A stretch of 64,000 nt of DNA from Falsiroseomonas ponticola (lineage in GTDB: Bacteria; Pseudomonadota; Alphaproteobacteria; Acetobacterales; Acetobacteraceae), in assembly GCF_016805305.1 (NCBI RefSeq), contig NZ_JAERQN010000001.1:806001-870000 (forward strand). The letters run 5' to 3'. Shown here in pieces: positions 52,617 to 62,834 of this stretch. The notes below the pieces were generated by a model. It made no database searches. It saw only the letters and a program-made list of their open reading frames with translations, and was not told the origin of the DNA. How positions within the stretch are numbered: the stretch's first letter is position 1; every line of letters begins with the position of its first letter. The position numbers and the translations under genes were made by a program.

Positions 52617-53342
52617 TCAGGCATGGCGGATGACGGGCCCCGCCACCCCCGCAATCTCCCGGATCAGCTTGCGCCGCACCGCATTGCCGAAGGCCTCGAA
52701 ATCCTCGGCCGCGATCATGAAGGCGCCCTGCCCGCCGATGACGCTGTCCCGGTAGTAGATGTCGAGCGGCACGGGCGGCGCGCGGCCGAAGGTCGGGCGG
52801 TCGTTCAGGATGGGCAGGCCGTTGATGGTGATGCCTTCCGCCACCGCGCGGTCGCGCGCCAGTTCGGCCGGCGGGCCGCTGTTGTTCACGCCGTCGCCGG
52901 AGACGTCGATGACCTTTCGCGTCGCCTCATGCGGGCATTCACCGATGGCGCGGCGAGAGGCCTCGATGGCGCCGGAGATGGAGGTCCAGGAGAGGGAGGC
53001 GCGCGGCGCCTGGGCGAGGGTATTGGCCCAGCCATCGGCATCCCCCTGGCTGGCGATGCGCGTCCAGGGGATGACGGTGCGCTGGTATTCGATGCCGGCC
53101 CATTCGATGTAGCAGAGGGCGACGGAGCCCAGCATGCCGCCGCGGATGGCTTCCACCACCTTGGGGTCGCTGATCGCGCTGCGGTAGCCTTCGCGCTGCA
53201 GCCTGGCCTCATCCTCGTCGATGGAGCGGCTGACATCGACGGCGAGGACGAGGGCGACATCCACCGGCTCATCCGCCCGGGCCGGGGTGATCCTGGCGAG
53301 GCTCGCCGCGCCGGCGGCGGCAATCAGGGACCTGCGGCGCAT
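52617..53342 (-). CDS. DUF1194 domain protein (secreted von Willebrand A-like)
   Basis: A 241-aa exported protein. An Arg-led signal (MRRRSLIAAAGAASLARITP) precedes a vWA-like fold with the metal-site motif VLAVDVSRSIDEDEA (DxSxS) and the second site region IDVSGDGVNNSGPPA. Such proteins bind a divalent metal and act in protein-protein contacts; the biological role of DUF1194 is unknown. It faces the DUF3775 gene across repeat copy C and lies downstream of the DegT aminotransferase gene on the same strand. Confidence 0.85.
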   Translation of the reverse strand: MRRRSLIAAAGAASLARITPARADEPVDVALVLAVDVSRSIDEDEARLQREGYRSAISDPKVVEAIRGGMLGSVALCYIEWAGIEYQRTVIPWTRIASQGDADGWANTLAQAPRASLSWTSISGAIEASRRAIGECPHEATRKVIDVSGDGVNNSGPPAELARDRAVAEGITINGLPILNDRPTFGRAPPVPLDIYYRDSVIGGQGAFMIAAEDFEAFGNAVRRKLIREIAGVAGPVIRHA

Positions 53343-53432
53343 CGGCGGCCTCCGCGTCTGATGGTCCCGTCATGCAACAGCAACGGGGGCCGCCGGTTCA
53401 AGCCTCAATAAAGATTTTCAGCCTGGGAGGGT

Positions 53433-54590
53433 TCAGACCGCGCCGCTGACCGCAGAGATGACCCGCGCGACCTCCTGCTCCGTCAGGTAGGGGTGCATCG
53501 GGAGCGACATGATGCGCTGGCAGAGCATCTCCGCCACGGGCAGTTCGGGGGCGTTGCTGATGGCGCCGGCATGGGCGGCGGCGTAGGCGGGCTGCCGGTG
53601 CAGCGACTTCGGGTAGTAGATCGCGGTCGGCACGCCGGCGGCCTTGCAGGCGTCCTGGACGCGGGCGCGGGCGGCCTCGTCCTCCACCAGGATGGAATAG
53701 AGGCCCCAGGCGTGGTCGGTGCCCTCGGTCGTCACGGGGGTCTGGACCTTGCCGGCCAGGCCCTGGTTGTAGGCGGAAGCGATGCGGGCGCGGGATGCGA
53801 GTTCGGCCTCCAGCAGCCCGAGCTTCGGCAGCAGGATCGCGGCCTGCATGGTATCGAGCCGCCCGTTCATGCCGGTGCGCTCCACCTCGTAGCGCGTCTT
53901 GCCTTCGCCATGCGTGCGCAGGCTGCGCCACAGCTCCGCGCGGTCCGCGTCGTCCGTCAGCAGCGCGCCGCCATCGCCGTAGCAGCCCAGCGTCTTGGTC
54001 GGATAGAAGCTCAGCGCCGTCGCATGCCCCCAGCGGCCGAGGCGCTTGCCATGCAGAGCCGCGCCGAAGGCCTGGGCGGCGTCGTCGAGGGCGAACATCC
54101 CCTTCTCCGCGCAGAGCGCCTCGATCGCCGGCCAGTCGGCGGGCAGGCCGAAGAGGTCCACGCCCACGATGGCGGCGGGGCGCAGCCGGCCCTGGCTTTC
54201 CACCAGCGCGATGCGGCGCTTCAGGTCATCGATGTCGATGTTGAAGGTGCCGGGATGGACATCGACGAAGACCGGCGTGGCGCCGAGCACGAGGGGCACT
54301 TCCGCCGTCGCGGTGTAGGTGAAGGCGGGCAGGAAGACCGCGTCGCCCCGGCCGATGCCCGCGCCCATCATGGCGATCTGCAGCGCATCGGTGCCGGAGG
54401 AGACGCCGACGGCATGCGCGCAGCCCGCGAATGCGGCCAGCTTCTGCTCCAGCTCCTGCACCTCCGGCCCGTTGATGAATCGGCCGCTGTCGAGCACGGA
54501 GGCCAGGCGGCGGTCGATCTCCGCCCGGATCAGGGCCTGCTGGGCCTTCATGTCGAACAGGGCGATGGGGGGAGGCGTGGTCATGGTCAT
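53433..54590 (-). CDS. DegT/DnrJ/EryC1/StrS-family sugar aminotransferase
   Basis: A 385-aa PLP enzyme that aminates nucleotide-linked keto-sugars for O-antigen, capsule or glycan synthesis. Marks are FINGPEVQELEQKLAAFAG, VGVSSGTDALQIAMM, LPAFTYTATAEVPLVLGATP, the Asp in FALDDAAQAFGA and the Schiff-base Lys in SFYPTKTLGCYGDGGA. It is most like WbpE-type enzymes. A partner dehydratase of the CapD/WbpM type is present 8 kb away at the right edge of the window, so the two may serve the same surface sugar. Confidence 0.92.
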   Translation of the reverse strand: MTMTTPPPIALFDMKAQQALIRAEIDRRLASVLDSGRFINGPEVQELEQKLAAFAGCAHAVGVSSGTDALQIAMMGAGIGRGDAVFLPAFTYTATAEVPLVLGATPVFVDVHPGTFNIDIDDLKRRIALVESQGRLRPAAIVGVDLFGLPADWPAIEALCAEKGMFALDDAAQAFGAALHGKRLGRWGHATALSFYPTKTLGCYGDGGALLTDDADRAELWRSLRTHGEGKTRYEVERTGMNGRLDTMQAAILLPKLGLLEAELASRARIASAYNQGLAGKVQTPVTTEGTDHAWGLYSILVEDEAARARVQDACKAAGVPTAIYYPKSLHRQPAYAAAHAGAISNAPELPVAEMLCQRIMSLPMHPYLTEQEVARVISAVSGAV

Positions 54591-54745
54591 GCGTCATCCG
54601 GTCGATGCCGGGGTTCAATAGCCCCGGGGTGCCGCGTCGGCCAAATCACCGGGGGTTTCAGGGCGTTGCCGGGCGGCCCCGTTAGCGTGCCGGTGATGAA
54701 GGCGGGATCATGCTGGCGGCAACGAACTGAACCGAAGGTCCCCGC

Positions 54746-56809
54746 ATGCGCCTCCGCCGCGCCTTTCTCCTCGGCTTCGGCCTGGTTGCCCTGCCGGGGC
54801 TTGTCCTCGCGCTCTGGTTCGCGGGGCAGGGCTGGCGCGCCGTCTCCGTCGCCGAAAGCGGGTTGCTGGCGACGCGCGCCATCAGCGACGTGCTGCGCGC
54901 CTCCTCCGTCTATGGCACCCAGGCGGGGCGGGTCAGCGCGGTGGCGCTGGCGGCGCAGCCGGACCTGGATGACCTGAACCGCGGCCATGCGGAGATGAGC
55001 GGCCTGCTGGCGACCGCCATCGCCAGCGCCACCGCGGCCGGCTTCGACCCGGCGCCCCTGGCGGCGACGCAGAGCCGGATGGAGGCCTTCCGGCTGCGGG
55101 CGATCGAACTGGCGCGCCTGCCGCCGGCGCAGCGCGATGGCTCGCTGCTGCGCGAATTGCCGGCCGCGCGGGCGGAGCTTGGCGGCGGCATGACGCAGCT
55201 GGCGCTGGCCATCGGGCGGGACCTGGCGCTGTCCCAGCCGGCGCTGGCCATGCGGCTGGAGATCGCGATGCATGTCGCCTCGCTGCGTGACCTCAGCGGC
55301 CAGCGATCCCTGCCGATGACGGGCTGGGTCGGCGGGCAGCCGGTGCAGCCGCAGGCCTGGCGCGCGGCGGTGGAACTCTCCGGCGGCATCCGGGAATCCT
55401 TCGCGAGCGCGGAGCGCCTGGCGCGCGCGATCGGCACGCCGCGGCTGCTGGCGGCGCTGGAGGAACAGCGGCGGAGCTTCCTCAACGGGTCGGAGGTGAC
55501 CTGGCGGCGGGTGCTGGAGGAAGCCAGCGGCCGCATCGGCACCGCGGGCCAGGGCTGGTCGATGAGCCTGGCGGAATACCGCGCCTTCGCCCCGCCCGCG
55601 CTGACCGCGCAGGTGGCGCTGCGCGACGCGGCGCTGGAGGAGGCGCGGGAGTTCGGCGAGGCCGCGCTGGCGGCGGCGCGGTGGGAACTCGGCATGGCGG
55701 CGGCGACCGCCGGCGTGATCGGCGGCCTGCTGGTGGCGGCGCTTATCATGCTGCTGCGCCAGGTGATGCGCCCGATCGGCCTGCTGACCGGCACGGTGCG
55801 CCGGATCGGCGAGGGGGAGCTGACGCTGGCCGTGCCGGTGCGCGACCGGCCGGACGAACTCGGCGAGATGGCGCGCGCCGTGGACCAGCTGCGCCTGGCG
55901 TCGCTGGAGCGGGAGGCGCTGGAAGCGGCGCAGAAGGCGGAGGCGGCGGTGCAGCTGGAACGCGCGCAGCGCGTCGATGCGCTGCTGCGCGCCTTCGAGG
56001 AGGAGACCGCCGGCGTGCTGCGCAGCGTCGCCTCCGCCGCCACGCAGCTGGACGCGACCGCGGGCACGATGGCGGCGACGGCGGCGGACGGCACCCGGCG
56101 CGCCGAGGCGGTGGCGCGGTCCTCCGCCGAGGCGAGTGCCAGCGTCGGCAATGTCGCGGCGGCGACGGAGGAACTCTCCGCCTCGATCAGCGAGGTGATG
56201 CGCCAGGTGGAGGCGAGTGCCACGACGGCGCGGCAGGCGACGGAGGCGGCGGAGCGCACGGATGCGACGGTGCGCGGCCTGTCCGAAGCGGCGTCGCGCA
56301 TCGGCGACGTGGTGCGCCTGATCGGCGACATCGCGGGCCAGACGAACCTGCTGGCGCTGAACGCGACCATCGAGGCGGCGCGGGCGGGCGAGGCCGGCAA
56401 GGGCTTCGCGGTGGTGGCTAGCGAGGTGAAGACGCTGGCGGCGCAGACGGCCAAGGCGACGGAGGAGATCGGCGCGCAGATCGCGGCGATGCAGACGGAG
56501 ACGGGCCGGACGGTCGAGGTGGTGCGCGCCATCGCAGGCACGATCGAGGCGCTGAACCGCAACACCGCGCAGGTGGCGGAAGCGGCGTCGCAGCAGGCGC
56601 AGGCGACGCGGGAGATCGGCCGCGCCGCCGCGGCGGCCGCGCAGGGCACGCAGGAAGCATCCCACCACGCGACCGGGGTCAGCGAGGGCGCGGCCCAGAC
56701 GGGGCAATCCGCGTCGGAAGTGCGCGGCGCCTCGGCGGAGCTGGCGCGCCAGGCGGAAGGGCTGCGCGGGCGGGTGGACCAGTTCCTGGGCGCCATCCGC
56801 GCTGCCTGA
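54746..56809 (+). CDS. Methyl-accepting chemotaxis protein (paralogue 1)
   Basis: A 687-aa chemoreceptor. It has an N-terminal membrane helix ([20 protein letters not shown]), a long all-helical periplasmic domain (about 30-310) with a WVGG motif in [15 protein letters not shown], a second helix ([20 protein letters not shown]), a HAMP domain ([20 protein letters not shown]) and a methyl-accepting domain with the tip [20 protein letters not shown] and [17 protein letters not shown]. No CheR-binding pentapeptide is at the C-terminus. It is the first of three tandem paralogues and signals to a CheA/CheW not in this window. Confidence 0.95.
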   Translation: MRLRRAFLLGFGLVALPGLVLALWFAGQGWRAVSVAESGLLATRAISDVLRASSVYGTQAGRVSAVALAAQPDLDDLNRGHAEMSGLLATAIASATAAGFDPAPLAATQSRMEAFRLRAIELARLPPAQRDGSLLRELPAARAELGGGMTQLALAIGRDLALSQPALAMRLEIAMHVASLRDLSGQRSLPMTGWVGGQPVQPQAWRAAVELSGGIRESFASAERLARAIGTPRLLAALEEQRRSFLNGSEVTWRRVLEEASGRIGTAGQGWSMSLAEYRAFAPPALTAQVALRDAALEEAREFGEAALAAARWELGMAAATAGVIGGLLVAALIMLLRQVMRPIGLLTGTVRRIGEGELTLAVPVRDRPDELGEMARAVDQLRLASLEREALEAAQKAEAAVQLERAQRVDALLRAFEEETAGVLRSVASAATQLDATAGTMAATAADGTRRAEAVARSSAEASASVGNVAAATEELSASISEVMRQVEASATTARQATEAAERTDATVRGLSEAASRIGDVVRLIGDIAGQTNLLALNATIEAARAGEAGKGFAVVASEVKTLAAQTAKATEEIGAQIAAMQTETGRTVEVVRAIAGTIEALNRNTAQVAEAASQQAQATREIGRAAAAAAQGTQEASHHATGVSEGAAQTGQSASEVRGASAELARQAEGLRGRVDQFLGAIRAA

Positions 56810-56884
56810 GGCGCGGGCCAGGGTTAAGGGACCGGCAAGCCGGCTGGCTTATGGTCGGAATGCGTCTGCCTGTCCGGGATATCC

Positions 56885-58954
56885 ATGCGAATCCAGTCAC
56901 GCTTCCTCCTCGGCTTCATCGCCATCGCCGCGCCGGGCCTGGCGCTGTCCGCATGGTTTGCCAGTGAGGCCTGGCGTGATTCCGCGCGGGCGGACCGGGC
57001 CATCCGCGCGACGCAGGTGTTCAGCGACATCGGCCGCGCGCAATCCAGCTTCGCGGTGCAGACCGGCAACCTGACCGTCGCCTTGCGCGCGCCGGCGCCG
57101 GACCTTGCCGGCATGCGGCAGACGCATGAGGCGGCGATCCAGGGCCTGGCGGCGGCCGAGCGCAGCATGGGGGCGGCGGGCAGCGATGCCGCGGTGGTGC
57201 GGGAGGCTTCGGCCGCGCTGGAGGACCTGATGCGCCGCGTGACGGCGGCGGCCGCCCAGCCGGTGCCGGCGCGCGACCCCGCCCTGCTGGCGGAGGTGCT
57301 GGCGAAGCGGGCGGATCTCAGCACGCGGATGAGCGCGGTCGGCGGCGATGCGGCGCGCGTCATCACCAGCACCGCGCCGGCCGTCGCGCCCTTCATCGAG
57401 GTGGCGCTGCACGCCATGACGCTGCGGGAAGTGGCGGGTCGCCGGGCGCTCGGCGTCTCCCCCTGGGTGGGCGGCGCGCCGATCCAGGCGGAGGCGCTGG
57501 AAGGGCTGGTCGAGCTGAGCGGCCGGCTGACGGATGCCATGGCCAATATCGAACGGCTGGTCGAGGCCTCGGCCGCCCCCCGCCTGACGCGGGCGCTGGC
57601 CGACCTCAAGCGCCTGTTCGGGCAGGAGGCCGATCCCTACTGGCGCAGCTTCCTGCGGGTGGCGCGGGCGCGGCTGCAGCCGGCCACGGCGGAGACGCCC
57701 TGGCCGCAGGATACGGCGACCTATTCGCGCTACACCATCCAGACCCTGGCGCGGCTGCTCGACATGCGCGACGCGGCGCTGGACGAGGCGCTGGAACGCG
57801 CGTCGGCGGATGATTCCTCCGCCCGCATGCGGCTGGCGGCTTCCGTCGCCGGCATGGTGGTGACGGGCGGCGTGGTGGTGCTGGCGCTGCTGCTGCTGCT
57901 GCGCGGCATGGTGGCGCCGCTCGGCCAGCTGACCGGCACGGTGCGCCGGATCGGCGAAGGGGAGCTGACGCTGGCGGTGCCGGCGCGCGATCGGCCGGAC
58001 GAACTCGGCGAGATGGCGCGGGCGGTGGACCAGCTGCGCCGCGCCTCGCTGGAGCGCGAGGCGCTGGAGGCCGCGCAGAAGGCGGAGGCGGCGGTGCAGC
58101 TGGAACGCGCGCAGCGCATCGACGCGCTGTTGGTGGCGTTCGAGGCGGAGACGGCGGATGTGCTGCGCGCGGTCGCTTCCGCGGCGACCGAACTCGACGC
58201 CACGGCGACCAGCATGGCGGCGACGGCGGCGGATGGCACGCAGCGCGCCGCCGCGGTGGCGCGATCCTCCGCGGAGGCATCGGGCAGCGTCGGCAGCGTG
58301 GCGGCGGCGACGGAGGAGCTCTCGGCCTCGATCAGCGAGGTGATGCGCCAGGTGCAAGTCAGCGCCGCCACGGCGCAGGAGGCGACGGAAGCGGCGGAGC
58401 GCACCGATGCGACGGTGCGCGGCCTGTCCGAGGCGGCGTCGCGCATCGGCGACGTGGTGAAGCTGATCGGCGACATCGCGGGGCAGACCAACCTGCTGGC
58501 CTTGAACGCGACGATCGAGGCGGCGCGGGCCGGCGAGGCCGGCAAGGGCTTCGCCGTGGTGGCCTCCGAGGTGAAGGCGCTGGCGGCGCAGACGGCCAAG
58601 GCGACCGAGGAGATCGGCGCGCAGATCGCGGCGATGCAGACCGAGACCGGCCGGACGGTCGAGGTGGTGCGCGCCATCGCGGGCACGATCGAGGCGCTGA
58701 ACCGCAACACCGCCCAGGTGGCGGAAGCGGCGGCGCAGCAGGCGGAGGCGACGCAGGAAATCGGCCGCGCCGCCGCGGCGGCCGCGCAGGGCACGCAGGA
58801 AGCATCCCACCACGCGACGGGCGTCAGCCAGGGCGCGGAGCAGACGGGCCAATCCGCCAGCGAGGTCCGCGCCGCATCCGCCGACCTGGCGCGCCAGGCG
58901 GAAGGGCTGCGCGGGCGGGTGGACCAGTTCCTGGGCGCCATCCGCGCGGCGTGA
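56885..58954 (+). CDS. Methyl-accepting chemotaxis protein (paralogue 2)
   Basis: A 689-aa chemoreceptor with the same layout as its neighbours: membrane helix ([20 protein letters not shown]), helical periplasmic domain with [15 protein letters not shown], second helix ([20 protein letters not shown]), HAMP ([20 protein letters not shown]) and signalling domain with [20 protein letters not shown]. The cytoplasmic half is almost identical to paralogue 1 at the protein level, while the periplasmic half has diverged, so ligand range probably differs. It starts 75 bases after paralogue 1 and ends [12 protein letters not shown] like the first. Confidence 0.95.
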   Translation: MRIQSRFLLGFIAIAAPGLALSAWFASEAWRDSARADRAIRATQVFSDIGRAQSSFAVQTGNLTVALRAPAPDLAGMRQTHEAAIQGLAAAERSMGAAGSDAAVVREASAALEDLMRRVTAAAAQPVPARDPALLAEVLAKRADLSTRMSAVGGDAARVITSTAPAVAPFIEVALHAMTLREVAGRRALGVSPWVGGAPIQAEALEGLVELSGRLTDAMANIERLVEASAAPRLTRALADLKRLFGQEADPYWRSFLRVARARLQPATAETPWPQDTATYSRYTIQTLARLLDMRDAALDEALERASADDSSARMRLAASVAGMVVTGGVVVLALLLLLRGMVAPLGQLTGTVRRIGEGELTLAVPARDRPDELGEMARAVDQLRRASLEREALEAAQKAEAAVQLERAQRIDALLVAFEAETADVLRAVASAATELDATATSMAATAADGTQRAAAVARSSAEASGSVGSVAAATEELSASISEVMRQVQVSAATAQEATEAAERTDATVRGLSEAASRIGDVVKLIGDIAGQTNLLALNATIEAARAGEAGKGFAVVASEVKALAAQTAKATEEIGAQIAAMQTETGRTVEVVRAIAGTIEALNRNTAQVAEAAAQQAEATQEIGRAAAAAAQGTQEASHHATGVSQGAEQTGQSASEVRAASADLARQAEGLRGRVDQFLGAIRAA

Positions 58955-59015
58955 CGTGCGTGCCCCTTCGGTATCAAGGCGGCCCGGCCCCGGGCCCTGG
59001 CAAGGATTGAGCAGG

Positions 59016-61082
59016 ATGCGCGTTCGCCAATTGCTGCTGCTGTGCTTCGCCCTGATCGCGCTGCCCGGGCTGGTGGCCCTGGCCTGGCAGGCCCGCGAAG
59101 CCTGGTCGGAACTGCGGCAGACGGAACGGGTGGTGACCTCCACCCGGCTGATCAGCGAGGTGCTGCGCGGGCAGACCGCCTTCGCGCTGCAATCCGCGCG
59201 CATCAGCACCGCCATGGCGGTGCCGCAGCCGGACCTGGCGGATCTGCGCGCGGGGCAGGAGGAGATGCAGCGGCTGCTGGCCGCGGCGGAGATGAATGCG
59301 CGCACCGTGGGGCTGGATTCCGCCCCGGCGCGGGACGCGCTGCAGGCGATGACGGCGCTGACGCAGCGCGCCATCGCGGCGGCCCCCCAGCCGCCGGCCC
59401 AGCGGGATCCGGCGCTGCTGCGCGAACTCTCCCAGGTGCGCAACGACCACGGCAACCGGCTGAGCGGCCTGGCGCGGGAAGCGGCGCGCGAATTGTCGCG
59501 CCTGGCGCCGGCGCTGGCACCGCTGCTGGAGACGGCGATGCAGGGCGGCCAGCTGCGCGACATCGCCGGGCGGCGCGGCCTGCTGCTGAACGGCTGGGTC
59601 GGCGGCGGCGCCATCACGCCCGAGGCGCTGGCGACGGCGCAGCAGCTGACCGGCCGGGTGGAGGAGATCCTCGCGACGCTGGAACGGCTGGTGGAGGCGG
59701 TGGGGTCCGCGCCCGTCTCGCGGGCCTATGAGACCTCCATCCGCCAGGGCTACCTGGTGACCGGGGAGCCCGGCTTCCGCACCCTGGTCCGCATCGGCGG
59801 CGTGCGCCTGGCGGGCGGCAGCGAGGCCTGGCCGAACGACCCGACCGCGCATCGCCGCTTTTCCACCGGCGCGCTGACGCAGATGGTCGGCGTGCGGGAT
59901 GCGGCGCTGGAGGAAGCGATCGCCAAGGGCGAGGCGATGGTGGCCAAGGGGTGGCAGGACCTCATGATCATCGGCGCCATGGCGCTGGCCACGCTGGCGG
60001 TGATGGGCGGCGCGCTGGTGGTGATCCTGCGGCGCCTCGTCTCCCCGCTCGGCGACCTGGCCCGCGTGGTGCGGCGGATCGGCGGCGGGGAGCTGACGCT
60101 GGAAGTGCCGGGCAGCGCGCGGCGCGACGAGCTGGGGGAGGTGGCGCAGGCGGTGGAGCAGCTGCGCGCGGCTTCCGCCGAACGCAACGCGCTGGAAGCG
60201 GCGCAGGCGGCGGAGCGCGAGGCGCAGGCCGCGCGGGCGGCGCGCGTGGACGCGCTGCTGCGGGAGTTCGAGGCCGAGACGGCCGATGCGCTGCGGACCG
60301 TCGCCTCCGCGGCGACGGAGCTGGACGCGACGGCGACGGGCATGGCGACGACGGCGCGGGACGGTTCGGCGCGCGCGGCCGCCGTGGCGGACAGCACGGC
60401 CATGGCCAGCGCCAATGTCGGCAGCGTGGCGGCGGCGACGGAGGAACTCTCCGCCTCGATCGGGGAGGTCGTGCGCCAGATCGACGCCAGCGCCGCGGCG
60501 GCGCGGGAGGCGACGGAGGCGGCGGAGCGCACCGATGCGACGGTGCGCGGCCTGTCCGAAGCCGCGTCGCGCATCGGCGACGTGGTGCGCCTGATCGGCG
60601 ACATCGCGGGCCAGACGAACCTGCTGGCCCTGAACGCGACCATCGAGGCCGCTCGGGCGGGGGAGGCCGGCAAGGGCTTCGCCGTGGTGGCGAGCGAGGT
60701 GAAGACGCTGGCGGCGCAGACGGCGAAGGCGACGGAGGAGATCGGCGCGCAGATCGCGGCGATGCAGACGGAGACGGGCCGGACGGTCGAGGTGGTGCGC
60801 GCCATCGCCCGGACCATCGACACGCTGAACACCGCGACGGCGCAGGTGGCGGAGACGGCGGCGCAGCAGGCGGCCGCGACGCAGGAGATCGGCCAGGCGG
60901 TGGCGCAGGCCGCGTCCGGCACGCGCCAGGCCTCGGAACACGCGGCGGGCGTCAGCCAGGATGCGGAACGCACGGGCAGCGCGGCGGCGGAGGTGCGCGG
61001 CGCCTCGGCGGAGCTGGCGCGGCAGGCGGAAGGGCTGCGGGGCAAGGTGGACCACTTCCTCGGGGCCATTCGCGCGGCGTGA
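59016..61082 (+). CDS. Methyl-accepting chemotaxis protein (paralogue 3)
   Basis: A 688-aa chemoreceptor, starting at the ATG at 59016 ([20 protein letters not shown]); an upstream in-frame start would add 20 non-conserved residues. The periplasmic domain contains [16 protein letters not shown], the second helix is [20 protein letters not shown], and HAMP reads [20 protein letters not shown], more diverged than in the other two. The tip [20 protein letters not shown] is shared. It closes the tandem array and is followed by a hairpin at 61098-61121. Confidence 0.95.
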   Translation: MRVRQLLLLCFALIALPGLVALAWQAREAWSELRQTERVVTSTRLISEVLRGQTAFALQSARISTAMAVPQPDLADLRAGQEEMQRLLAAAEMNARTVGLDSAPARDALQAMTALTQRAIAAAPQPPAQRDPALLRELSQVRNDHGNRLSGLAREAARELSRLAPALAPLLETAMQGGQLRDIAGRRGLLLNGWVGGGAITPEALATAQQLTGRVEEILATLERLVEAVGSAPVSRAYETSIRQGYLVTGEPGFRTLVRIGGVRLAGGSEAWPNDPTAHRRFSTGALTQMVGVRDAALEEAIAKGEAMVAKGWQDLMIIGAMALATLAVMGGALVVILRRLVSPLGDLARVVRRIGGGELTLEVPGSARRDELGEVAQAVEQLRAASAERNALEAAQAAEREAQAARAARVDALLREFEAETADALRTVASAATELDATATGMATTARDGSARAAAVADSTAMASANVGSVAAATEELSASIGEVVRQIDASAAAAREATEAAERTDATVRGLSEAASRIGDVVRLIGDIAGQTNLLALNATIEAARAGEAGKGFAVVASEVKTLAAQTAKATEEIGAQIAAMQTETGRTVEVVRAIARTIDTLNTATAQVAETAAQQAAATQEIGQAVAQAASGTRQASEHAAGVSQDAERTGSAAAEVRGASAELARQAEGLRGKVDHFLGAIRAA

Positions 61083-61097
61083 CCCTGCGCTAGAAGG

Positions 61098-61121
61098 GGG
61101 GCTCCTGATGGGGAGCCCCCT
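61098..61121. terminator. GC hairpin between the chemoreceptor and hydrolase genes
   Basis: GGGGGCTCC-TGATGG-GGAGCCCCC, nine base pairs, no T-tract. Its 3' arm contains the GGGGAG ribosome site of the next gene, so it can be a weak terminator, a translational block, or both. Confidence 0.5.
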
Positions 61122-61123
61122 GC

Positions 61124-61891
61124 GTGACGCCTGTTGACCACTGGATCGGCGTGCCGGGCGGGAGGCTGTTCGCCCGGGCTTGGCGGCACAAGCCGGGGCG
61201 CCCGACCATCCTGCTGCTGCATGATTCGCTGGGCTGCGTGGCGCTGTGGCGGGATTTCCCGGAGAGGCTGGCGGCGGCCACGGGGATGGGCGTCGTCGCC
61301 TATGACCGGCTGGGCTTCGGGCAGTCCGACCCGCATCCGGGGCGGCTGGCGCCGGGCTTCATCGAGGAAGAGGGGCGCGTCGCCATCCCCGCGATCCGGG
61401 CGGCGCTCGGCCTGGGGCGCATCATCCCGCTGGGGCACAGCGTGGGCGGGGGGATGGCGGTGGCGGCGGGTGCCGATGGCCCGGCCGTGGTCACGGTGGC
61501 GGCGCAGGCCTTCGTGGAGGACCGGACGCTGGCGGGGATCCGGCAGGCCGAAACCCTCTTCGCCGATCCCGCGCAGGTGGCGCGGCTGGAACGCCATCAC
61601 GGGGCCAAGGCGCGCTGGGTGCTCGACGCCTGGATCGGCACCTGGCTGTCGCCTGGTTTCGCGGGCTGGACGCTGGACGGGGCGCTGGCGCGGCTGCGGG
61701 CGCCGGTGCTGGCGGTGCATGGGGAGCGGGATGAATACGGATCCGCGCTGCATCCCGAACGCATCGTGGCGCGGGCCGGCGCGGGCGGGCAGGCGGTGAT
61801 CCTGCCGGGCTGCGGCCATGTGCCGCATCGCGAACAGCCGGAGGCGCTGCTGGCGGCGGTGGCGGGGTTCCTCCGGGCCCGCTCATGCTGA
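61124..61891 (+). CDS. Alpha/beta hydrolase
   Basis: A 255-aa cytosolic esterase-like enzyme with a GTG start. The oxyanion region is ILLLHDSLGCVALWRDFP, the nucleophile elbow GHSVGGG, the acid Asp in AVHGERDEYGS and the catalytic His in LPGCGHVPHREQP. No signal peptide. Substrate unknown; the fold covers esterases, lactonases, haloperoxidases and C-C hydrolases. It overlaps the next gene by seven bases (ATGCTGA), so the hydrolase and transporter are coupled. Confidence 0.92.
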   Translation: MTPVDHWIGVPGGRLFARAWRHKPGRPTILLLHDSLGCVALWRDFPERLAAATGMGVVAYDRLGFGQSDPHPGRLAPGFIEEEGRVAIPAIRAALGLGRIIPLGHSVGGGMAVAAGADGPAVVTVAAQAFVEDRTLAGIRQAETLFADPAQVARLERHHGAKARWVLDAWIGTWLSPGFAGWTLDGALARLRAPVLAVHGERDEYGSALHPERIVARAGAGGQAVILPGCGHVPHREQPEALLAAVAGFLRARSC

Positions 61892-62826
61892 CCGCCTTCC
61901 TGGCGGTGGTGCCGGTCTTCGCCGTGATCGGCGCGGGCTATGCGGCGGGGCGCTTCGGCTGGATGGGCCCGACGGCGAGCGGGGAGCTGAACCGCTTCGT
62001 CATCGCGCTCGGCCTGCCGGCCATGCTGTTCCTGGTGATGGCGGAGGCGGATTGGGCCCGGCTGTGGCAGCCGGGCTTCGTCGCCGCCTTCGTGCTCGGT
62101 GCCTGCCTGATGCTGCTGGCGGTGATGGCGTGGCGGCTGCGGCGGGGGGAGGGGCTGACGGCGGCCGCGCTGCAGGGGCTGAACGCGGGCTATGCCAATG
62201 TCGGCTACATGGGCTTCTCGATCTGCGGGGCGGTGTTCGGGCCGGGCAGCGTGGCGCTGGTCTCGGTCGCGACCATCCTGACGGCGAGCGTGGTGCTGGC
62301 GGTGGCGCTGACGCTGATGGAGGCGGGGCGGCAGGCGGAGGCGCATCCGCTGCGGCTCGGCCTGCGCGTCGGGGCCTCCCTGCTGCGCAACCCCGTGGTG
62401 GCGGCGCCGCTGCTGGGCGCGGCCTGGGCGATGGCCGGGATCACGATGCCGGAGAGCCTGGCGAGCGTGGCGCGGATGCTGGGCGCGGCGGCGAGCCCCT
62501 GCGCGCTGCTGGCGATCGGCCTGTTCTTCGCGCTGCCGGCGGCGCGGATGCCGGAGGGAGGCGGCCTGCCGATCGGCATCGCCCTGCTGAAGCTGCTCGG
62601 CCAGCCGCTGCTGGCCTGGCTGCTCGGGCGCTACGCCTTCGGGGTGGAGGGGGAGGCGCTGGGCGTGCTGGTGCTGCTCTCGGCCCTGCCGACGGGGACG
62701 GGCGCCTTCATGCTGGCCGACCGCTACCGCACCAACCTGGCCGCGACCTCGCGCATCATCCTGCTGTCCACCGCCGCCTCGGTGCTGACGCTGACGGCGC
62801 TGATCATGGCGCTGGGGCTGATGTAG
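61885..62826 (+). CDS. AEC-family transporter (auxin efflux carrier type)
   Basis: A 313-aa inner-membrane carrier with about ten helices. Family marks are FAVIGAGYAAGRFGWM, LNRFVIALGLPAMLFLVMAE, LNAGYANVGYMGFSICGAVF and the second-half copy ALLKLLGQPLLAWLLGRYAF, with GTGAFMLADRYRTN near the end. Relatives such as MdcF transport malonate or malate. Translation is coupled to the upstream hydrolase, so the substrate or product of that hydrolase may be what is carried. Confidence 0.88.
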   Translation: MLTAFLAVVPVFAVIGAGYAAGRFGWMGPTASGELNRFVIALGLPAMLFLVMAEADWARLWQPGFVAAFVLGACLMLLAVMAWRLRRGEGLTAAALQGLNAGYANVGYMGFSICGAVFGPGSVALVSVATILTASVVLAVALTLMEAGRQAEAHPLRLGLRVGASLLRNPVVAAPLLGAAWAMAGITMPESLASVARMLGAAASPCALLAIGLFFALPAARMPEGGGLPIGIALLKLLGQPLLAWLLGRYAFGVEGEALGVLVLLSALPTGTGAFMLADRYRTNLAATSRIILLSTAASVLTLTALIMALGLM

Positions 62827-62834
62827 CCGGCGCG

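Noticed and set aside
53398..53931. 177-codon minus-strand frame overlapping the DegT aminotransferase
   Set aside because: It is an out-of-frame shadow of the aminotransferase gene, which has all PLP motifs in its own frame.
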